DNA from: an uncultured Dialister sp.
GTDB lineage: Bacteria > Bacillota > Negativicutes > Veillonellales > Dialisteraceae
Assembly (NCBI GenBank): GCA_934178345.1
Contig: CAKPQG010000009.1
Coordinates: forward strand, 26,596-90,595
Length of the DNA: 64,000 nucleotides
Reading direction: 5' to 3'
Under the pieces are notes generated by a model that was given only the letters and a program-made list of their open reading frames with translations, was not told the origin of the DNA and did no database searches. Both the position numbers and the translations under genes were made by a program. Each line of letters begins with the position of its first letter. The stretch's first letter is position 1. This document shows positions 42,641-51,839 of the stretch, one piece after another.

Positions 42641-43232
42641 ATTTCTTTCCTTTTTTGACGACCGTCTTTGCTTCCGGTTTCGCATCCGCCTTGCCGCGGC
42701 CGAGGCTGCCGGTCTTGGCCAGCTTCTTCGCCGTCATGTACCAAGCCGGAGACTTGTCCGTACACTTATTCTGCTTCACCGTAGGATCATTCGGATACTG
42801 TTTCTTATAATTTTCCATCGCGCGGCGTGCATTCACCTTCTCATCCTTGGAAATGGTCTCAAAAGAGAATCCCACCTTCCATGCAAAGACGAGCATTGCG
42901 ACGGGGTAGATCGCAAGCGGATACACTTCGCAGAAGACGCAGGCCGCGATGAGTGCAAGCCCGCCTAAGATAGAAAGCACCGAGACGCCGGTCTGCACCA
43001 TGACAGTCTTTCTGAAGTCCGCATCCATGTGCGCGAGCCAGATATTTCCGCTCGAAAGGAAGTAGTGAATGAATTCCTGATTCCGCAGCATCCTGTCCCG
43101 CTTGTTATGCGCAAGGATCTGCTGCACGATGTCCGCGACATTCTTCTTGAAGCGCATGGTGCGGTAATTGAATACGACGAGGAGCGTCGTGATGAGAGCG
43201 ATAAAGATGATACTGCTGGTGGATCCTTCCAT
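42639..43232 (-). CDS. Uncharacterised membrane protein
   Basis: 197 aa from the ATG at 43232, which follows AAAGGAG. One N-terminal helix (residues ~6-21), a basic region with 'RTMRFKKNVADIVQQILAH', a central helical hairpin ('ILGGLALIAACVFCEVYPLAIYP' region, ~95-125) and a Lys-rich C-terminal tail. No family recognised. Confidence 0.65.
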   Translation of the reverse strand: MEGSTSSIIFIALITTLLVVFNYRTMRFKKNVADIVQQILAHNKRDRMLRNQEFIHYFLSSGNIWLAHMDADFRKTVMVQTGVSVLSILGGLALIAACVFCEVYPLAIYPVAMLVFAWKVGFSFETISKDEKVNARRAMENYKKQYPNDPTVKQNKCTDKSPAWYMTAKKLAKTGSLGRGKADAKPEAKTVVKKGKK

Positions 43233-43299
43233 GATATGTCTCCTTTGCTGAGTTGTTCTTTCTATTATAAGGGGCAAAGGGGAAATCAGCAAGGGGAGA

Positions 43300-43690
43300 C
43301 GGTGGATGGGTTCGGGGTTCAGGTTGGCGGGTTCAGGGTTAGCCCCGCGGGCGTGCCGCCCTTTGATTGCGGGTGAAAGCTTTGCTCGAATGAGGAATTA
43401 GAAATGAGAAATTAGAAATGGTGGTGGCGACTTCGCCGCGAGTATATATGGGGCGATGCCCGAAAGTAGTATTCAAGTCACCAGTCACTAGTCACAAGTC
43501 ACTCGAGGCTCCTAATCCCTAGCCACTCATCCCTAATCCCTGCTTTCAAACTTGTGGTGCGGCGCATCAAATATATAGCGCCGCGAAATTATATATGGGG
43601 TGTATTGGGACGCTATATGAATTGTGCATCCCTTCCGCCCCCGCCCTACCCTCTGAACCCAATGAACCCGCCCAACCTGACAGCTGACTT
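43300..43690. repeat. Intergenic repeat mosaic
   Basis: GGGTTCA heptamers, GGGTTAGCCCC module, AATGAGG/AATTAGA heptamers, GCGACTTCGCCGC hairpin, CCAGTCA/CTAGTCA and CTAATCC heptamers, 'TGCTTTCAAACTT', a second GCGGCGC/GCGCCGC hairpin and CTGAACC units. Confidence 0.8.
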
Positions 43691-43722
43691 TCATAGTAAG
43701 AGGGAACGCATCTAAGCATTTT

Positions 43723-43889
43723 CTAAGGAAGCACTGATTAAATCGTTGTCCGACTTGGCTCTTGTATTTTCATGCAAGGCGAGGAATAAGCCGCCGCGAA
43801 TAGCGAGCTATTTAAGGTGGGTTATGACGAAGCCTTGCATGAAAATACATGCCAAATCGGACTCTGCGATTTAATCAGCGTTTCCGTAA
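43723..43889. repeat. 166-bp long-hairpin element, copy 3
   Basis: Same termini, with arms altered in step (TCCGACTTGGC pairs with a TCCGATTTGGC-type arm; TATTTTCATGCAAGGC on both). Its right terminal repeat forms the last codons and the stop of the DUF192 gene. Confidence 0.9.
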
Positions 43890-44227
43890 AGCCGCACCAT
43901 TCCCACCTGGATGCCCAGCCGATTCGCTTCGCCCGCCTTCATCTCCAGACACCCTTTCGCCCGGAGGCAGGCGGAGAGACCGAGCCATGGCGTAAGATGA
44001 GGGACGACCTTCACCACGCGGCCCTCTCCATCGAAATACACCGCATCGATCGCAAAACGCATGAAGCACATGTGGATGCTGTTCGTCTTCTCGAGGTACA
44101 GCCCATGGCCTTCCTCAAGGGGCGCGCGGAGCATGAGGCCTTTGAAGCGCGCCCACCACGAGCGCGCGATTTCTACGGTGAGAGAGACGGAGCGGTCAGT
44201 ATTGGCAAGGATCCATGTCTCGGTCAT
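43871..44227 (-). CDS. DUF192 family protein
   Basis: 118 aa. The DUF192 signature 'WARFKGLMLRAPLEEGHGLYL', 'NSIHMCFMRFAIDAVYFD' and 'LRAKGCLEMKAGEANRLGI' is complete. The last residues (G-N-A-D) and the TAA stop come from the terminal repeat of the hairpin element, so the original C-terminus was replaced by insertion or recombination. Function of the family is unknown; it lies beside the tad locus as DUF192 genes sometimes do. Confidence 0.88.
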   Translation of the reverse strand: MTETWILANTDRSVSLTVEIARSWWARFKGLMLRAPLEEGHGLYLEKTNSIHMCFMRFAIDAVYFDGEGRVVKVVPHLTPWLGLSACLRAKGCLEMKAGEANRLGIQVGMVRLYGNAD

Positions 44228-44249
44228 AAGGGGCTCCTTTCGAAAATAT

Positions 44250-44755
44250 AGTTGATGGGTTCAGGGTTAGTCCGTGGGGCGGCTCCGTCCACTAATTATG
44301 AATGAAAGCTTTGCGCGAATGAGGAATTAGGAATGAGGAATTAGGAATGGTGGTGCGGCGCATAAAAAGCAGAAGCGCCGCGTAGTATAGATGGTGGCGA
44401 TGCCCGAAGGCGGTATTCAAGTCACCAGTCACCAGTCACTAGTCGCTCAAGGTTCCTAATCCCTAGCTACTAATCATCCCTGCTTTCAAACTTAGTACTG
44501 CGGCGTGCTGCCCCTTGATTGCGAATGAAAGCCTCGCATGAATTAGAAATGAGAAATGCGAAATGCGAAATGGTGGTGCGGCGCATAAAAATCAGAAGCG
44601 CCGCGGAGTATAAATAGTGACGATGCCCGAAAGTGGCATTTCAGTCACCAGTCACTAGCTACCAGTCGCTCGAGGCTCCTAATCCCTAGCCACTAATCCC
44701 TAGTCACTAGTCACTAGTCACTAGTCACAATTCCCTCTTTCAACCCGCGCCAACC
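44250..44755. repeat. Two tandem intergenic repeat mosaics
   Basis: The full series (GGGTTCAGGGTTAG, AATGAGG heptamers, GCGGCGC hairpin, 'GCGATGCCCGAA', CCAGTCA/CTAATCC heptamers, 'TGCTTTCAAACTT') occurs twice in a row, at ~44260-44490 and ~44510-44740. Confidence 0.85.
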
Positions 44756-44792
44756 AAAAATAACTGCCAGCTCACGCTGCCAGTTATTTTTT
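44756..44792 (-). terminator. Terminator of the tad gene cluster
   Basis: AATAACTG-CCAGC-TCAC-GCTG-CCAGTTATTTTTT; the tadC stop codon TAA lies within the stem. Confidence 0.85.
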
Positions 44793-45719
44793 CCCCATGG
44801 TTTCCATGAGAGAGAGAAGCGATGGCAGGAGCGCCACCACGAAGATCGCAGGGAAAATGCAGAAGACGAGCGGGAAGACCATCTTGACCGGCGCCTTCAT
44901 CGCCTTCGTCCGCGCCCGCTGGCGGCGGACATTTCTCATATTGTCAGCCTGGATCGTCAGCGTATCCGACATGGAAGCGCCGAGACGCTCCGACTGCGTG
45001 ACGGACATGACGAAGAGGTATACATCCTGCACATCACAGCGTTTCGCCATGAACTGCATCGAACGGCGGCGGGTCATCCCCATGCGTACATCGCGGAGCA
45101 TGCGGGAGAGCTCATCGATCAAGGGGCCTTTCATACGTTCGACGACCTTGCGAAGCGCCGCATCGAAGGAAAGCCCTGCCTGCACAGAGATCGCGAGAAG
45201 GTCCAACACATCCGGCAGCTGCCGCGTGATGAGAGACTGGCGTTTCTTGATGATATGATTCAGAACGCCGAAGGGAAGCAGCGCTCCCATGAATCCCCAT
45301 CCAAGGACGATGAGGAAGAACTGCGGCGGTGTGTAAACGCCCCGCCCTGCATACCAGAAGCCGAGTGCAAGCCCGAGCGCGAGGCACAGGAACCAGAGGC
45401 CGGCGAAATGAGCGACCTTCCACACGCCCTGCTTGCCGGCGAGCATGATGCGCCGCTCCATGAGCTTCGGGATCGCCGCCGGAGCGAAATAGGAGAGCGT
45501 ATCCATCAGGTCACCCAGCATACGGCCGACGGTACGCTGCAGGAAGGGGATCTTCCGAAGATCGTCCGGATCCACCATCTCTTCTTCGACAGAAAGATCC
45601 ATAAACTGATCCAGACGCCGCTGCATCTCACGCTGCGAGTCCGACTGCCGAAGTACGATGAGCGTCATCGTGATAAAAACAAATAAGGAAATCGCAATCG
45701 CGATAGAAAATGCAAGCAT
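44784..45719 (-). CDS. tadC: Tad pilus inner-membrane platform protein TadC
   Basis: 311 aa, GspF-type domain (~160-290; 'LPDVLDLLAISVQAGLSFD') with an N-terminal helix and further helices at ~105-150 and the C-terminus. TadC pairs with TadB under the TadA ATPase. GAGGTGAT ribosome site immediately after an 11-unit heptamer array. Last gene of the cluster. Confidence 0.9.
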   Translation of the reverse strand: MLAFSIAIAISLFVFITMTLIVLRQSDSQREMQRRLDQFMDLSVEEEMVDPDDLRKIPFLQRTVGRMLGDLMDTLSYFAPAAIPKLMERRIMLAGKQGVWKVAHFAGLWFLCLALGLALGFWYAGRGVYTPPQFFLIVLGWGFMGALLPFGVLNHIIKKRQSLITRQLPDVLDLLAISVQAGLSFDAALRKVVERMKGPLIDELSRMLRDVRMGMTRRRSMQFMAKRCDVQDVYLFVMSVTQSERLGASMSDTLTIQADNMRNVRRQRARTKAMKAPVKMVFPLVFCIFPAIFVVALLPSLLSLMETMGKK

Positions 45720-45741
45720 GGAGTATCACCTCGGTTCAAAA

Positions 45742-45820
45742 GGGTTCAGGGTTCAGGGTTCAGGGTTCAGGGTTCAGGGTTCAGGGTTCAGGGTTCAGGG
45801 TTCAGGGTTCAGGGTTCAGG
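45742..45820. repeat. GGGTTCA heptamer array, ~11 units
   Basis: Perfect 7-bp units between tadC and the four-helix protein gene, overlapping the latter's last codons. Confidence 0.95.
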
Positions 45821-46243
45821 GAACGAAGAAGAAACTGACGTTTCTTCTTCGTTCCCATATGCCGCATCCTCTTCCCGCAGCATATTTGAGCGCTTGAGCA
45901 AGGACGCAATCAAGCCATTGAGTAAGCGAATCACCGTTTGCACTTGCCCATAACATTCTTTTAACACGGTTTTATCTGTGAGATGCACATCCGCACATGC
46001 TATAATTTGCGATTCCAATTCATAAGCAGAGCCGCGAGCATTGTACAGAAAGTGAACGTAGTCTTTTAGCGTTCCTCTTCCGGAACCCTCCGCGATATTG
46101 GAAGAGATCGAGATAACTGCCCGTCGCATTTGAGAAGAAATACCGTACTCTTCATTTTTCGGCAGCGCTTCAACCATTCGATAAATCTGCTTATATAAAG
46201 CGCGTGACTCTTTCCACACATCGAGATCTCTGTATGTGCTCAT
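45809..46243 (-). CDS. Four-helix bundle protein (S23/IVP family), copy 1
   Basis: 144 aa with the family pattern 'DLDVWKESRALYKQIY', 'GISSQMRRAVISISSNIAEG', 'FLYNARGSAYELESQI'. The fold is shared with 23S rRNA intervening-sequence proteins and retroelement Avd proteins; no role is proven for most members. The ATG at 46243 follows GGGGGGAT. The C-terminus and stop (F-P-E-P, TTC CCT GAA CCC TGA) are made by the heptamer array. It interrupts tadA-tadC. Confidence 0.88.
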   Translation of the reverse strand: MSTYRDLDVWKESRALYKQIYRMVEALPKNEEYGISSQMRRAVISISSNIAEGSGRGTLKDYVHFLYNARGSAYELESQIIACADVHLTDKTVLKECYGQVQTVIRLLNGLIASLLKRSNMLREEDAAYGNEEETSVSSSFPEP

Positions 46244-46284
46244 CGCATCCCCCCGAAAAAAACGATTTCTAAAACTCGCGGCGG

Positions 46285-46525
46285 TTCTTTCTTTTGTGCG
46301 CCATACCACAAGTTTGCAAGCAGGGATTGGATTAGGAGTAACTAGTGACTAGTGACTGGTGACTGGTAACTAGGGATTAGGAGCCTTGAGTGACTAGTGA
46401 CTTGTGACTGGTGACTAAATGCCACTTTCGGGCATCGCCACCATCTATACTCCGCGGCGCTTCCATATTTTTATGCGCCGCACCACAACCCTGAACCCGC
46501 CAACCTGAACCCTGAACCTTTCACG
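46285..46525. repeat. Intergenic repeat mosaic
   Basis: GTGACTA/GGATTAG heptamers (46330-46420), 'TTCGGGCATCGCC', GCGGCGC/GCGCCGC hairpin and CCTGAAC units. Confidence 0.8.
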
Positions 46526-47920
46526 TCATTCTTCCCAATCCCTTTCCGGCACGCGTCCGAAGAGATCCTTCGGCACGTCTACGCCGTGGATCTTGAACTT
46601 AGAGAGGAACTGCGGCTGCAGGCCGGTATACTCGAAAGAGCCCTGCGACTTGCCGTTTTCATCAAAGCCGGTCTGATGGTAACGGAAGAGGTCCTGCAGG
46701 ACGATCACATTTCCTTCCATCTGCTGCACTTCGGTGATGTAGGTGATCTTGCGGGAGCCGTCCTGGATGCGGGACTGGTGAATGATGAGATCGAGTGCGG
46801 AGGAGATCTGGCTACGGATCGCCGTGACCGGCAGATCGAAGCCGCTCATGAGGACCATCGTTTCCAGACGCGAGAGCACATCACGCGGGCTGTTTGCATG
46901 CGCGGTCGTGAGCGAGCCGTCATGACCGGTATTCATCGCTTGCAGCATATCGAGTGCCTCGCCGCTTCTGACTTCGCCGACAATGATGCGGTCCGGACGC
47001 ATACGGAGGGCATTCTTCACAAGGTCTCGGATCGTGACCGCGCCTTTGCCCTCGATATTCGCCGGACGGGACTCGAGCGTCACGACATGCGGCTGCTCGA
47101 GGCGGAGCTCGGCGGCATCTTCGATGGTGACGATGCGTTCATCGGCGGGAATGAAAGCAGAAAGCACATTCAGCGTGGTCGTCTTACCGGAGCCGGTACC
47201 GCCGCTGACCATGATGTTCAGCTTCGCCTTGACGCAGGCGCGCAGGAAAGAGGCCATCTGCTCCGAGAGTGTGCCGAAGGAAATCAGGTCTTCCACCGAG
47301 AGCGGTGTCTTGGAAAATTTACGGATCGTCACACACGGCCCGGACAGAGAGAGCGGCGGGATGACGATATTGACACGGGAGCCGTCTTCGAGACGCGCAT
47401 CGACGAGCGGCGACGCTTCATCGACGTGACGCCCCAGCGGCGACACGATCTTTTCGATGATCGCCATCAGATGTGCATTATCCTGAAAACGAGCCTGCGT
47501 CAGATGGATCTTGCCCATCTTTTCCACATAAATCTTTTTCGGCCCGTTGATCATGATTTCTGTCACGGCATCATCTTTCAGGAATGGCTCGATCGGGCCA
47601 AGCCCCAGGATCTCATCACAGATATCCGACACCAGACGCGAACGCTCGCCGCGCGGAACGGCAAAGGGATCTTCCTCGACCACACGCTGCACGTAGCGCG
47701 TGATGACCGCCTCGACCTCCTGCCGCGTATGCTTGCCGTCCAAGACCTGCTGCTGCTCGGCGGTCATATCATCGACGATGCGCCGGTGAATTCCGTTTTT
47801 CAGCTCCTGGTATCCCTCTTCGCGGGCGTTATTCGTCCGGCCGGCAAATATAGCGGCCTGTTCTTTTTTCTCGGTGCCTTCATGGCGGCCAAGACGTTCC
47901 AGAAGTGTCAAAATCTTCAC
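46526..47920 (-). CDS. tadA: Tad pilus assembly ATPase TadA/CpaF
   Basis: 464-aa secretion ATPase with Walker A 'SGGTGSGKTTTLN' (~residue 245), 'TIEDAAELRL' Asp box, Walker B region 'RMRPDRIIVGEVR' and His box 'TGHDGSLTTAHANSPRD'. It powers Flp pilus assembly. The GTG at 47920 is very close to AAGGAAG; TTG at 47911 has better spacing and may be the true start. Confidence 0.95.
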   Translation of the reverse strand: MKILTLLERLGRHEGTEKKEQAAIFAGRTNNAREEGYQELKNGIHRRIVDDMTAEQQQVLDGKHTRQEVEAVITRYVQRVVEEDPFAVPRGERSRLVSDICDEILGLGPIEPFLKDDAVTEIMINGPKKIYVEKMGKIHLTQARFQDNAHLMAIIEKIVSPLGRHVDEASPLVDARLEDGSRVNIVIPPLSLSGPCVTIRKFSKTPLSVEDLISFGTLSEQMASFLRACVKAKLNIMVSGGTGSGKTTTLNVLSAFIPADERIVTIEDAAELRLEQPHVVTLESRPANIEGKGAVTIRDLVKNALRMRPDRIIVGEVRSGEALDMLQAMNTGHDGSLTTAHANSPRDVLSRLETMVLMSGFDLPVTAIRSQISSALDLIIHQSRIQDGSRKITYITEVQQMEGNVIVLQDLFRYHQTGFDENGKSQGSFEYTGLQPQFLSKFKIHGVDVPKDLFGRVPERDWEE

Positions 47921-48003
47921 CTTCCTTGGGGATTTATTTATAGGTTCGCGGAGTTATTGAGATGATCGGCAACAAGTTCCCCCTTAGAGAAGGGGGCTGC
48001 TCA

Positions 48004-48498
48004 TTAGGCACTAGTCTTTTCTCTGTACATGAAACAGCTGACAGTATAGTTCTCTGGGATGCCAACGACCTTTTGCATATAATTTACGAAAGAAATGTCA
48101 CTTGTGGTAAGTTTCATCGTCAGCACCGCACCCACAGAATCATCGGGAATACTAGCATCAGGCAAAACCGTTTTTAGATTAGCCCCCAGATCAATCTGAA
48201 TACCACCTTTGCCCGATACATCCGGTACGTATAAATGGGTAATCACATTCTCATTTTTCAAAATTTCGTCGTACTTGTCTTTGATTTTTTGATAGTCGTA
48301 TTTCAACTCTGTCGGATTCAGTTCATCCTTTGTCGGCTCCACCACCGCCGCTTCGCGCGCGGCATTTCTCACGATGCCCTGCACGGTCTGGTAATCCCCG
48401 AACATGAAGCCGCAATAGATGATCCCGCAGAGAACGAGGAGAAAGATCGGCAGCAGCAGTGCAAATTCGACGATATCCTGCCCTTTTTGTCGTTTCAT
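48004..48498 (-). CDS. tadE: TadE/TadG-like pseudopilin
   Basis: 164 aa with a prepilin-peptidase-type N-terminus 'KGQDIVEFALLLPIFLLV' (cleavage after G, Glu at +5) and a soluble C-terminal domain. Minor pseudopilins of this type are needed for Tad pilus function. Good ribosome site (GAAAGGAG). Confidence 0.88.
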   Translation of the reverse strand: MKRQKGQDIVEFALLLPIFLLVLCGIIYCGFMFGDYQTVQGIVRNAAREAAVVEPTKDELNPTELKYDYQKIKDKYDEILKNENVITHLYVPDVSGKGGIQIDLGANLKTVLPDASIPDDSVGAVLTMKLTTSDISFVNYMQKVVGIPENYTVSCFMYREKTSA

Positions 48499-48524
48499 GA
48501 TGCTTCGTTTCTCCTTTCGCGGGA

Positions 48525-48815
48525 ATGGTGACTAGTGACTAGTGACTGGTAGCTAGGGACTGGTGACTAGTAGCTAGTGATTAGTGGCTAGGGATTAGTG
48601 GCTAGGGATTAGGAGCCTCGAGCGACTAGTGACTGGTGACTGGTGACTTGAATACCGCCTTCGGGCATCGCCCTATTTATACTCTGCGGCGAAGCCGCCA
48701 CCTTCATTCCTAATTCCTCATTCCTAATTCCTAATTTATGCGAAGCTTTCATCCCCCAATCAAAGGGCGGCACGCCCCCGGGACTAACCATGAACCCATC
48801 AACCTGAACCCGACA
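48525..48815. repeat. Intergenic repeat mosaic
   Basis: GTGACTA/GTAGCTA/GGGATTA heptamers in an unbroken run (48528-48650), 'TTCGGGCATCGCC', GCGGCGAAGCCGCC hairpin, ATTCCTA heptamers, GGCGGCACGCC module. Confidence 0.85.
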
Positions 48816-48819
48816 ACCT

Positions 48820-49782
48820 CTATACCTTTATATCTACGATCTTATGAATGATGAAGAAGCCTATGACTTCCATCACGAGAGCGACGCCGATCGCGATCTG
48901 GCCCATGCGTGTCGTGAGGAGCGGACGCATATATTCCGGCGACATGATGTACATGAAAAATCCCATCGCGATCGGGAGAGCGGCAAGGATCATACCTGCC
49001 ATACGTCCCTGCGCGGTCAGTGTTTTGATCTCGCCGCGCAGCCGGATGCGGTCTAAGATGGTATCGCGGATGATATCGATGATGTCGGCGAGATTTCCGC
49101 CGACCTGCTGCTGGATGAGCACCGCAGTGACGATGAGCGAGAAGTCAGGGCTGCCCACACGCCTGTCCATCTCCGTCAGCGCGCGATCCAGCGGTTTTCC
49201 CAGATTCGTCTCGCGAAGGACGCGGGCAAATTCCGTGCTGACGGGCGGCTTCATTTCCTTAGAAATGATCTCGATCGTCTGCAGGAAGGAGAAGCCTGCC
49301 CTGAGAGAATTGGAAATCAACGTCAGGCAGTCAGCCATCTGGTAGAGAAACGCTTTCAAACGCTTGTCGATCCGGTACTTCACATAGCCCCACTGGAAAA
49401 GGAACGTGAGGAGAGCAAAGAGCAGCGCAGCTGCGCCTTCCCCTGTGACGAGGAGCACCATGAGAAAAGCGAGAATGCTCACAGCGAAGGAAATCGCGAC
49501 CATTTCGAAGCCGAGCAGCGGCAGACCTGCGCGATGCATCATGAGGTCGAGCTTCGAAGCCGTCTTCCTTCCCCCGACCCTTCGCATACGCTTGCGGAAC
49601 GCATGGCGGATCTTCTGTCCGGTCGAGATGCGCTCATCCGCCGTCTCTTTCACATCGAGATAGTCCGCATACTGCTGCAGACGCTCAGACACCACCTGTT
49701 TCTTTTTCAGCGCATGGCCGAGCAGGAAGAAAAGGATAAAAAAGAAAAGAAAGGCGCAAAACAGCGAGATGATAAAAATCAT
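48820..49782 (-). CDS. tadB: Tad pilus inner-membrane platform protein TadB
   Basis: 320 aa (ATG at 49782 after AAAGGAG); N-terminal helix, GspF-type domain (~150-270, 'LISNSLRAGFSFLQTIEIIS') and C-terminal helices. Partner of TadC. Unlike the standard order it lies upstream of tadA, with repeats on both sides. Confidence 0.9.
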   Translation of the reverse strand: MIFIISLFCAFLFFFILFFLLGHALKKKQVVSERLQQYADYLDVKETADERISTGQKIRHAFRKRMRRVGGRKTASKLDLMMHRAGLPLLGFEMVAISFAVSILAFLMVLLVTGEGAAALLFALLTFLFQWGYVKYRIDKRLKAFLYQMADCLTLISNSLRAGFSFLQTIEIISKEMKPPVSTEFARVLRETNLGKPLDRALTEMDRRVGSPDFSLIVTAVLIQQQVGGNLADIIDIIRDTILDRIRLRGEIKTLTAQGRMAGMILAALPIAMGFFMYIMSPEYMRPLLTTRMGQIAIGVALVMEVIGFFIIHKIVDIKV

Positions 49783-49804
49783 AGATGGTTTGCTCCTTTC
49801 TTGG

Positions 49805-50210
49805 AAATCAGGATTAGCCCGTAGGGCGTGCTCGTCCACTGATTATGAATGAAAGCTTTGCGCGAATGAGGAATTAGGAATGAGGAATTAGGAATGGTGG
49901 TGCGGCGCATAAAAATCAGAAGCGCCGCGGAGTTTTGATAGCGCTTTGCGCGCATCGTCATTTCGAGCGTAGTCGAGAAATCTTTATTGCAGAACGCTCA
50001 TCGCCTGATGTGAGGCAGCACCAGGACATCGTTTTCCCTCGGCGCATACACACTGATTCCCGCAGTGCAGTAAAGATCCCTCGGCTACGCTCGGGATGAC
50101 GATGCCGGCGAATCCCAGTCACCAGTTACTCCTAATCCCCAATCCCTAATCCCTAGCTACTAGTCACAAGTCACAAGTCACTAGTCACTAGTCACCAATC
50201 ACTACTTACT
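49805..50210. repeat. Intergenic mosaic with ~150-bp palindromic module
   Basis: GGATTAGCCC module, AATGAGG/AATTAGG heptamers and GCGGCGC hairpin, followed by a unit from CGTCATTTCGAGCG (49956) to GGGATGACGATG (~50104) containing 'TGAGGCAGCACCAGGACATC'. Nearly identical copies are at 53807 and 58780. Then CTAATCC/CAAGTCA heptamers. Confidence 0.85.
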
Positions 50211-51305
50211 AATGATCTTCTCTGCGAGCGCATCGACGGCCTTGGCAAAGGGGCTGTCAGGATTCTCGTCTACGACGAGGCGGCCATTGTCAGCCGCCTC
50301 CGAGACACGGACATATTCATTCGGGATGATGGCTGCGACAGGATAGCCCAGCTCTTTGGAGAGGCGCTTCTTCTCCGAGTCATCAAAAGGCGAGACACGG
50401 GTAAAGAGCGGATAGACGCGCTCCTTGTAGTCATCCCACGCCTTGAAGATTTCCAGCGCGCGCTTCATATGCATCGTCTCGTAGCCGCCATTGTACATCG
50501 CCATCAGGACCGTCTCATCGGAGAGCTCACACGCCGTCGCGGAAATGTCGGAAAATCCCGAAGGCAGATCGATCAGAACGTAGCTGTAGAGACTCCGCGT
50601 CATATGGATGAGCTGCGTCAGCGCATCCAGCGTGACAGACTCCGCGAGATCCGGCTTCGCCGGCCCGCAGAGCACCTGCAGATTTCTTCTGGCATCGACG
50701 AAGTACGACTTCAGCGTCACCGGCGAGAGGAACTTGATATCCCGCACCGCCTCGACCAGGGTCGTCTGCGGATTCAGATTGAAAAAGACCGCCATATCGC
50801 CGAACTGCAGGTCGCAGTCAAGGATCGCGACAGGCTCTCCCGTCTTCTTGGCGATGGACGCGGCAAGATTGGAAATCAATGTCGTCTTGCCGCTCTTTCC
50901 CTTCGGGCTGAAGAAGGAAATCACCCGCGTGGACGAACGCAGCGAGGCGCGGTCTGCATTCCTGACCGCCGCCTGCAGCTCATCCGGCGTGAACGGCTTG
51001 ATCATATACCCCTGTGCGCCGCCGCGCAGCAGCCGGGCCTGCGCCTCCGAGTCCCAGCGGCGGGAGAGGCAGATGACCAGCGCCTGCCCGCAGTTCTTCT
51101 TGAGATCGGAAAGAAGACTGGCATTGGGCTCGTGGTCAATATCCAGAAGGATCAGATTCGGACTGAATGCCTGCATCTGTCCCAGAGCATCGCCCGCCGT
51201 CTGATACCGCGCCGACAGCTCGAATCCCGGGCTGTTTCTGATTACGCTCGACAGCCGCTCAAGCATCATGCGGTTGTTCTCGATGAGGACTGTACGATAA
51301 GACAT
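50202..51305 (-). CDS. tadZ: TadZ/CpaE-like protein: receiver domain plus ParA-type ATPase (tadZ-2)
   Basis: 367 aa. The N-terminus (~1-120) is a receiver-like domain with 'LILLDID' and 'GAQGYMIKPFTPDEL', but the usual acidic pair is 'ENN', so phosphorylation is uncertain. The C-terminus is a MinD/ParA ATPase with 'PKGKSGKTTLISNLA'. CpaE/TadZ proteins position the Tad machinery at the pole. Stop TAG lies in the AAGTAGTGATTGG repeat. Confidence 0.9.
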   Translation of the reverse strand: MSYRTVLIENNRMMLERLSSVIRNSPGFELSARYQTAGDALGQMQAFSPNLILLDIDHEPNASLLSDLKKNCGQALVICLSRRWDSEAQARLLRGGAQGYMIKPFTPDELQAAVRNADRASLRSSTRVISFFSPKGKSGKTTLISNLAASIAKKTGEPVAILDCDLQFGDMAVFFNLNPQTTLVEAVRDIKFLSPVTLKSYFVDARRNLQVLCGPAKPDLAESVTLDALTQLIHMTRSLYSYVLIDLPSGFSDISATACELSDETVLMAMYNGGYETMHMKRALEIFKAWDDYKERVYPLFTRVSPFDDSEKKRLSKELGYPVAAIIPNEYVRVSEAADNGRLVVDENPDSPFAKAVDALAEKIISK

Positions 51306-51319
51306 GGAATTCGCCTCCA

Positions 51320-51403
51320 GTTAAAAGGTTCAACGGGTTCTAGAGGTTCTGAAGGTTCAACGGGGGTGGTGCGGCGCATCATATTTATATAGCGCCGCAT
51401 TTT
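51320..51403. repeat. GGTTCAACG nonamers and hairpin
   Basis: GGTTCAACG, GGTTCTAGA, GGTTCTGAA, GGTTCAACG units then GCGGCGC...GCGCCGC hairpin, between tadZ-2 and the four-helix gene. Confidence 0.75.
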
Positions 51404-51832
51404 TTAATTTTTCCCACACTCGTTGGTTTCCTCTAACTGCCCATATATTTCTCGGGCATCATGGAAATAAGCCTGCTGCTTTCTTTTCAGGGCAGAAATC
51501 AATCGGTTGATCAGATACACGTCATACCTGATTTGATCATGAAGCTCAGTGGATAACTCTTGCGTCAGAAAATGAAGGTCATCGCAATATATGATCTGAG
51601 ACTCCAACTCATAAGCCGAACCTCGTGCTATATATAGAAAATGGATATAATCATTAATCGTCCCACGCCCCTGCCCCTCGGCAATATTAGAGCCAATCGA
51701 TACGACTGCTCTTCGCATTTGCGAGGACAAGGCATACTCTTCATTTTTGGGCAACTGCAAAACTGCTCGATATACTAAGTCTTTGAGTTTCCTCGCCACC
51801 TGCCATGCCAACAATTCTTTGTAGCTAGTCAT
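51404..51832 (-). CDS. Four-helix bundle protein (S23/IVP family), copy 2
   Basis: 142 aa; clearly related to copy 1 ('KNEEYALSSQMRRAVVSIGS', 'NIAEGQGRGTINDYIHFLY'). GGAGACG ribosome site, TTTAATTTTTCCCAC end. It sits between the two tadZ genes and, like copy 1, is framed by repeats. No retroelement or rRNA is present, so a link to the repeats or the pilus is only a positional hint. Confidence 0.88.
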   Translation of the reverse strand: MTSYKELLAWQVARKLKDLVYRAVLQLPKNEEYALSSQMRRAVVSIGSNIAEGQGRGTINDYIHFLYIARGSAYELESQIIYCDDLHFLTQELSTELHDQIRYDVYLINRLISALKRKQQAYFHDAREIYGQLEETNECGKN

Positions 51833-51839
51833 TTATACG

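Noticed and set aside
45809..51832. Diversity-generating retroelement, suggested by the Avd-like four-helix proteins
   Set aside because: No reverse transcriptase, template repeat or variable repeat is visible in the window.
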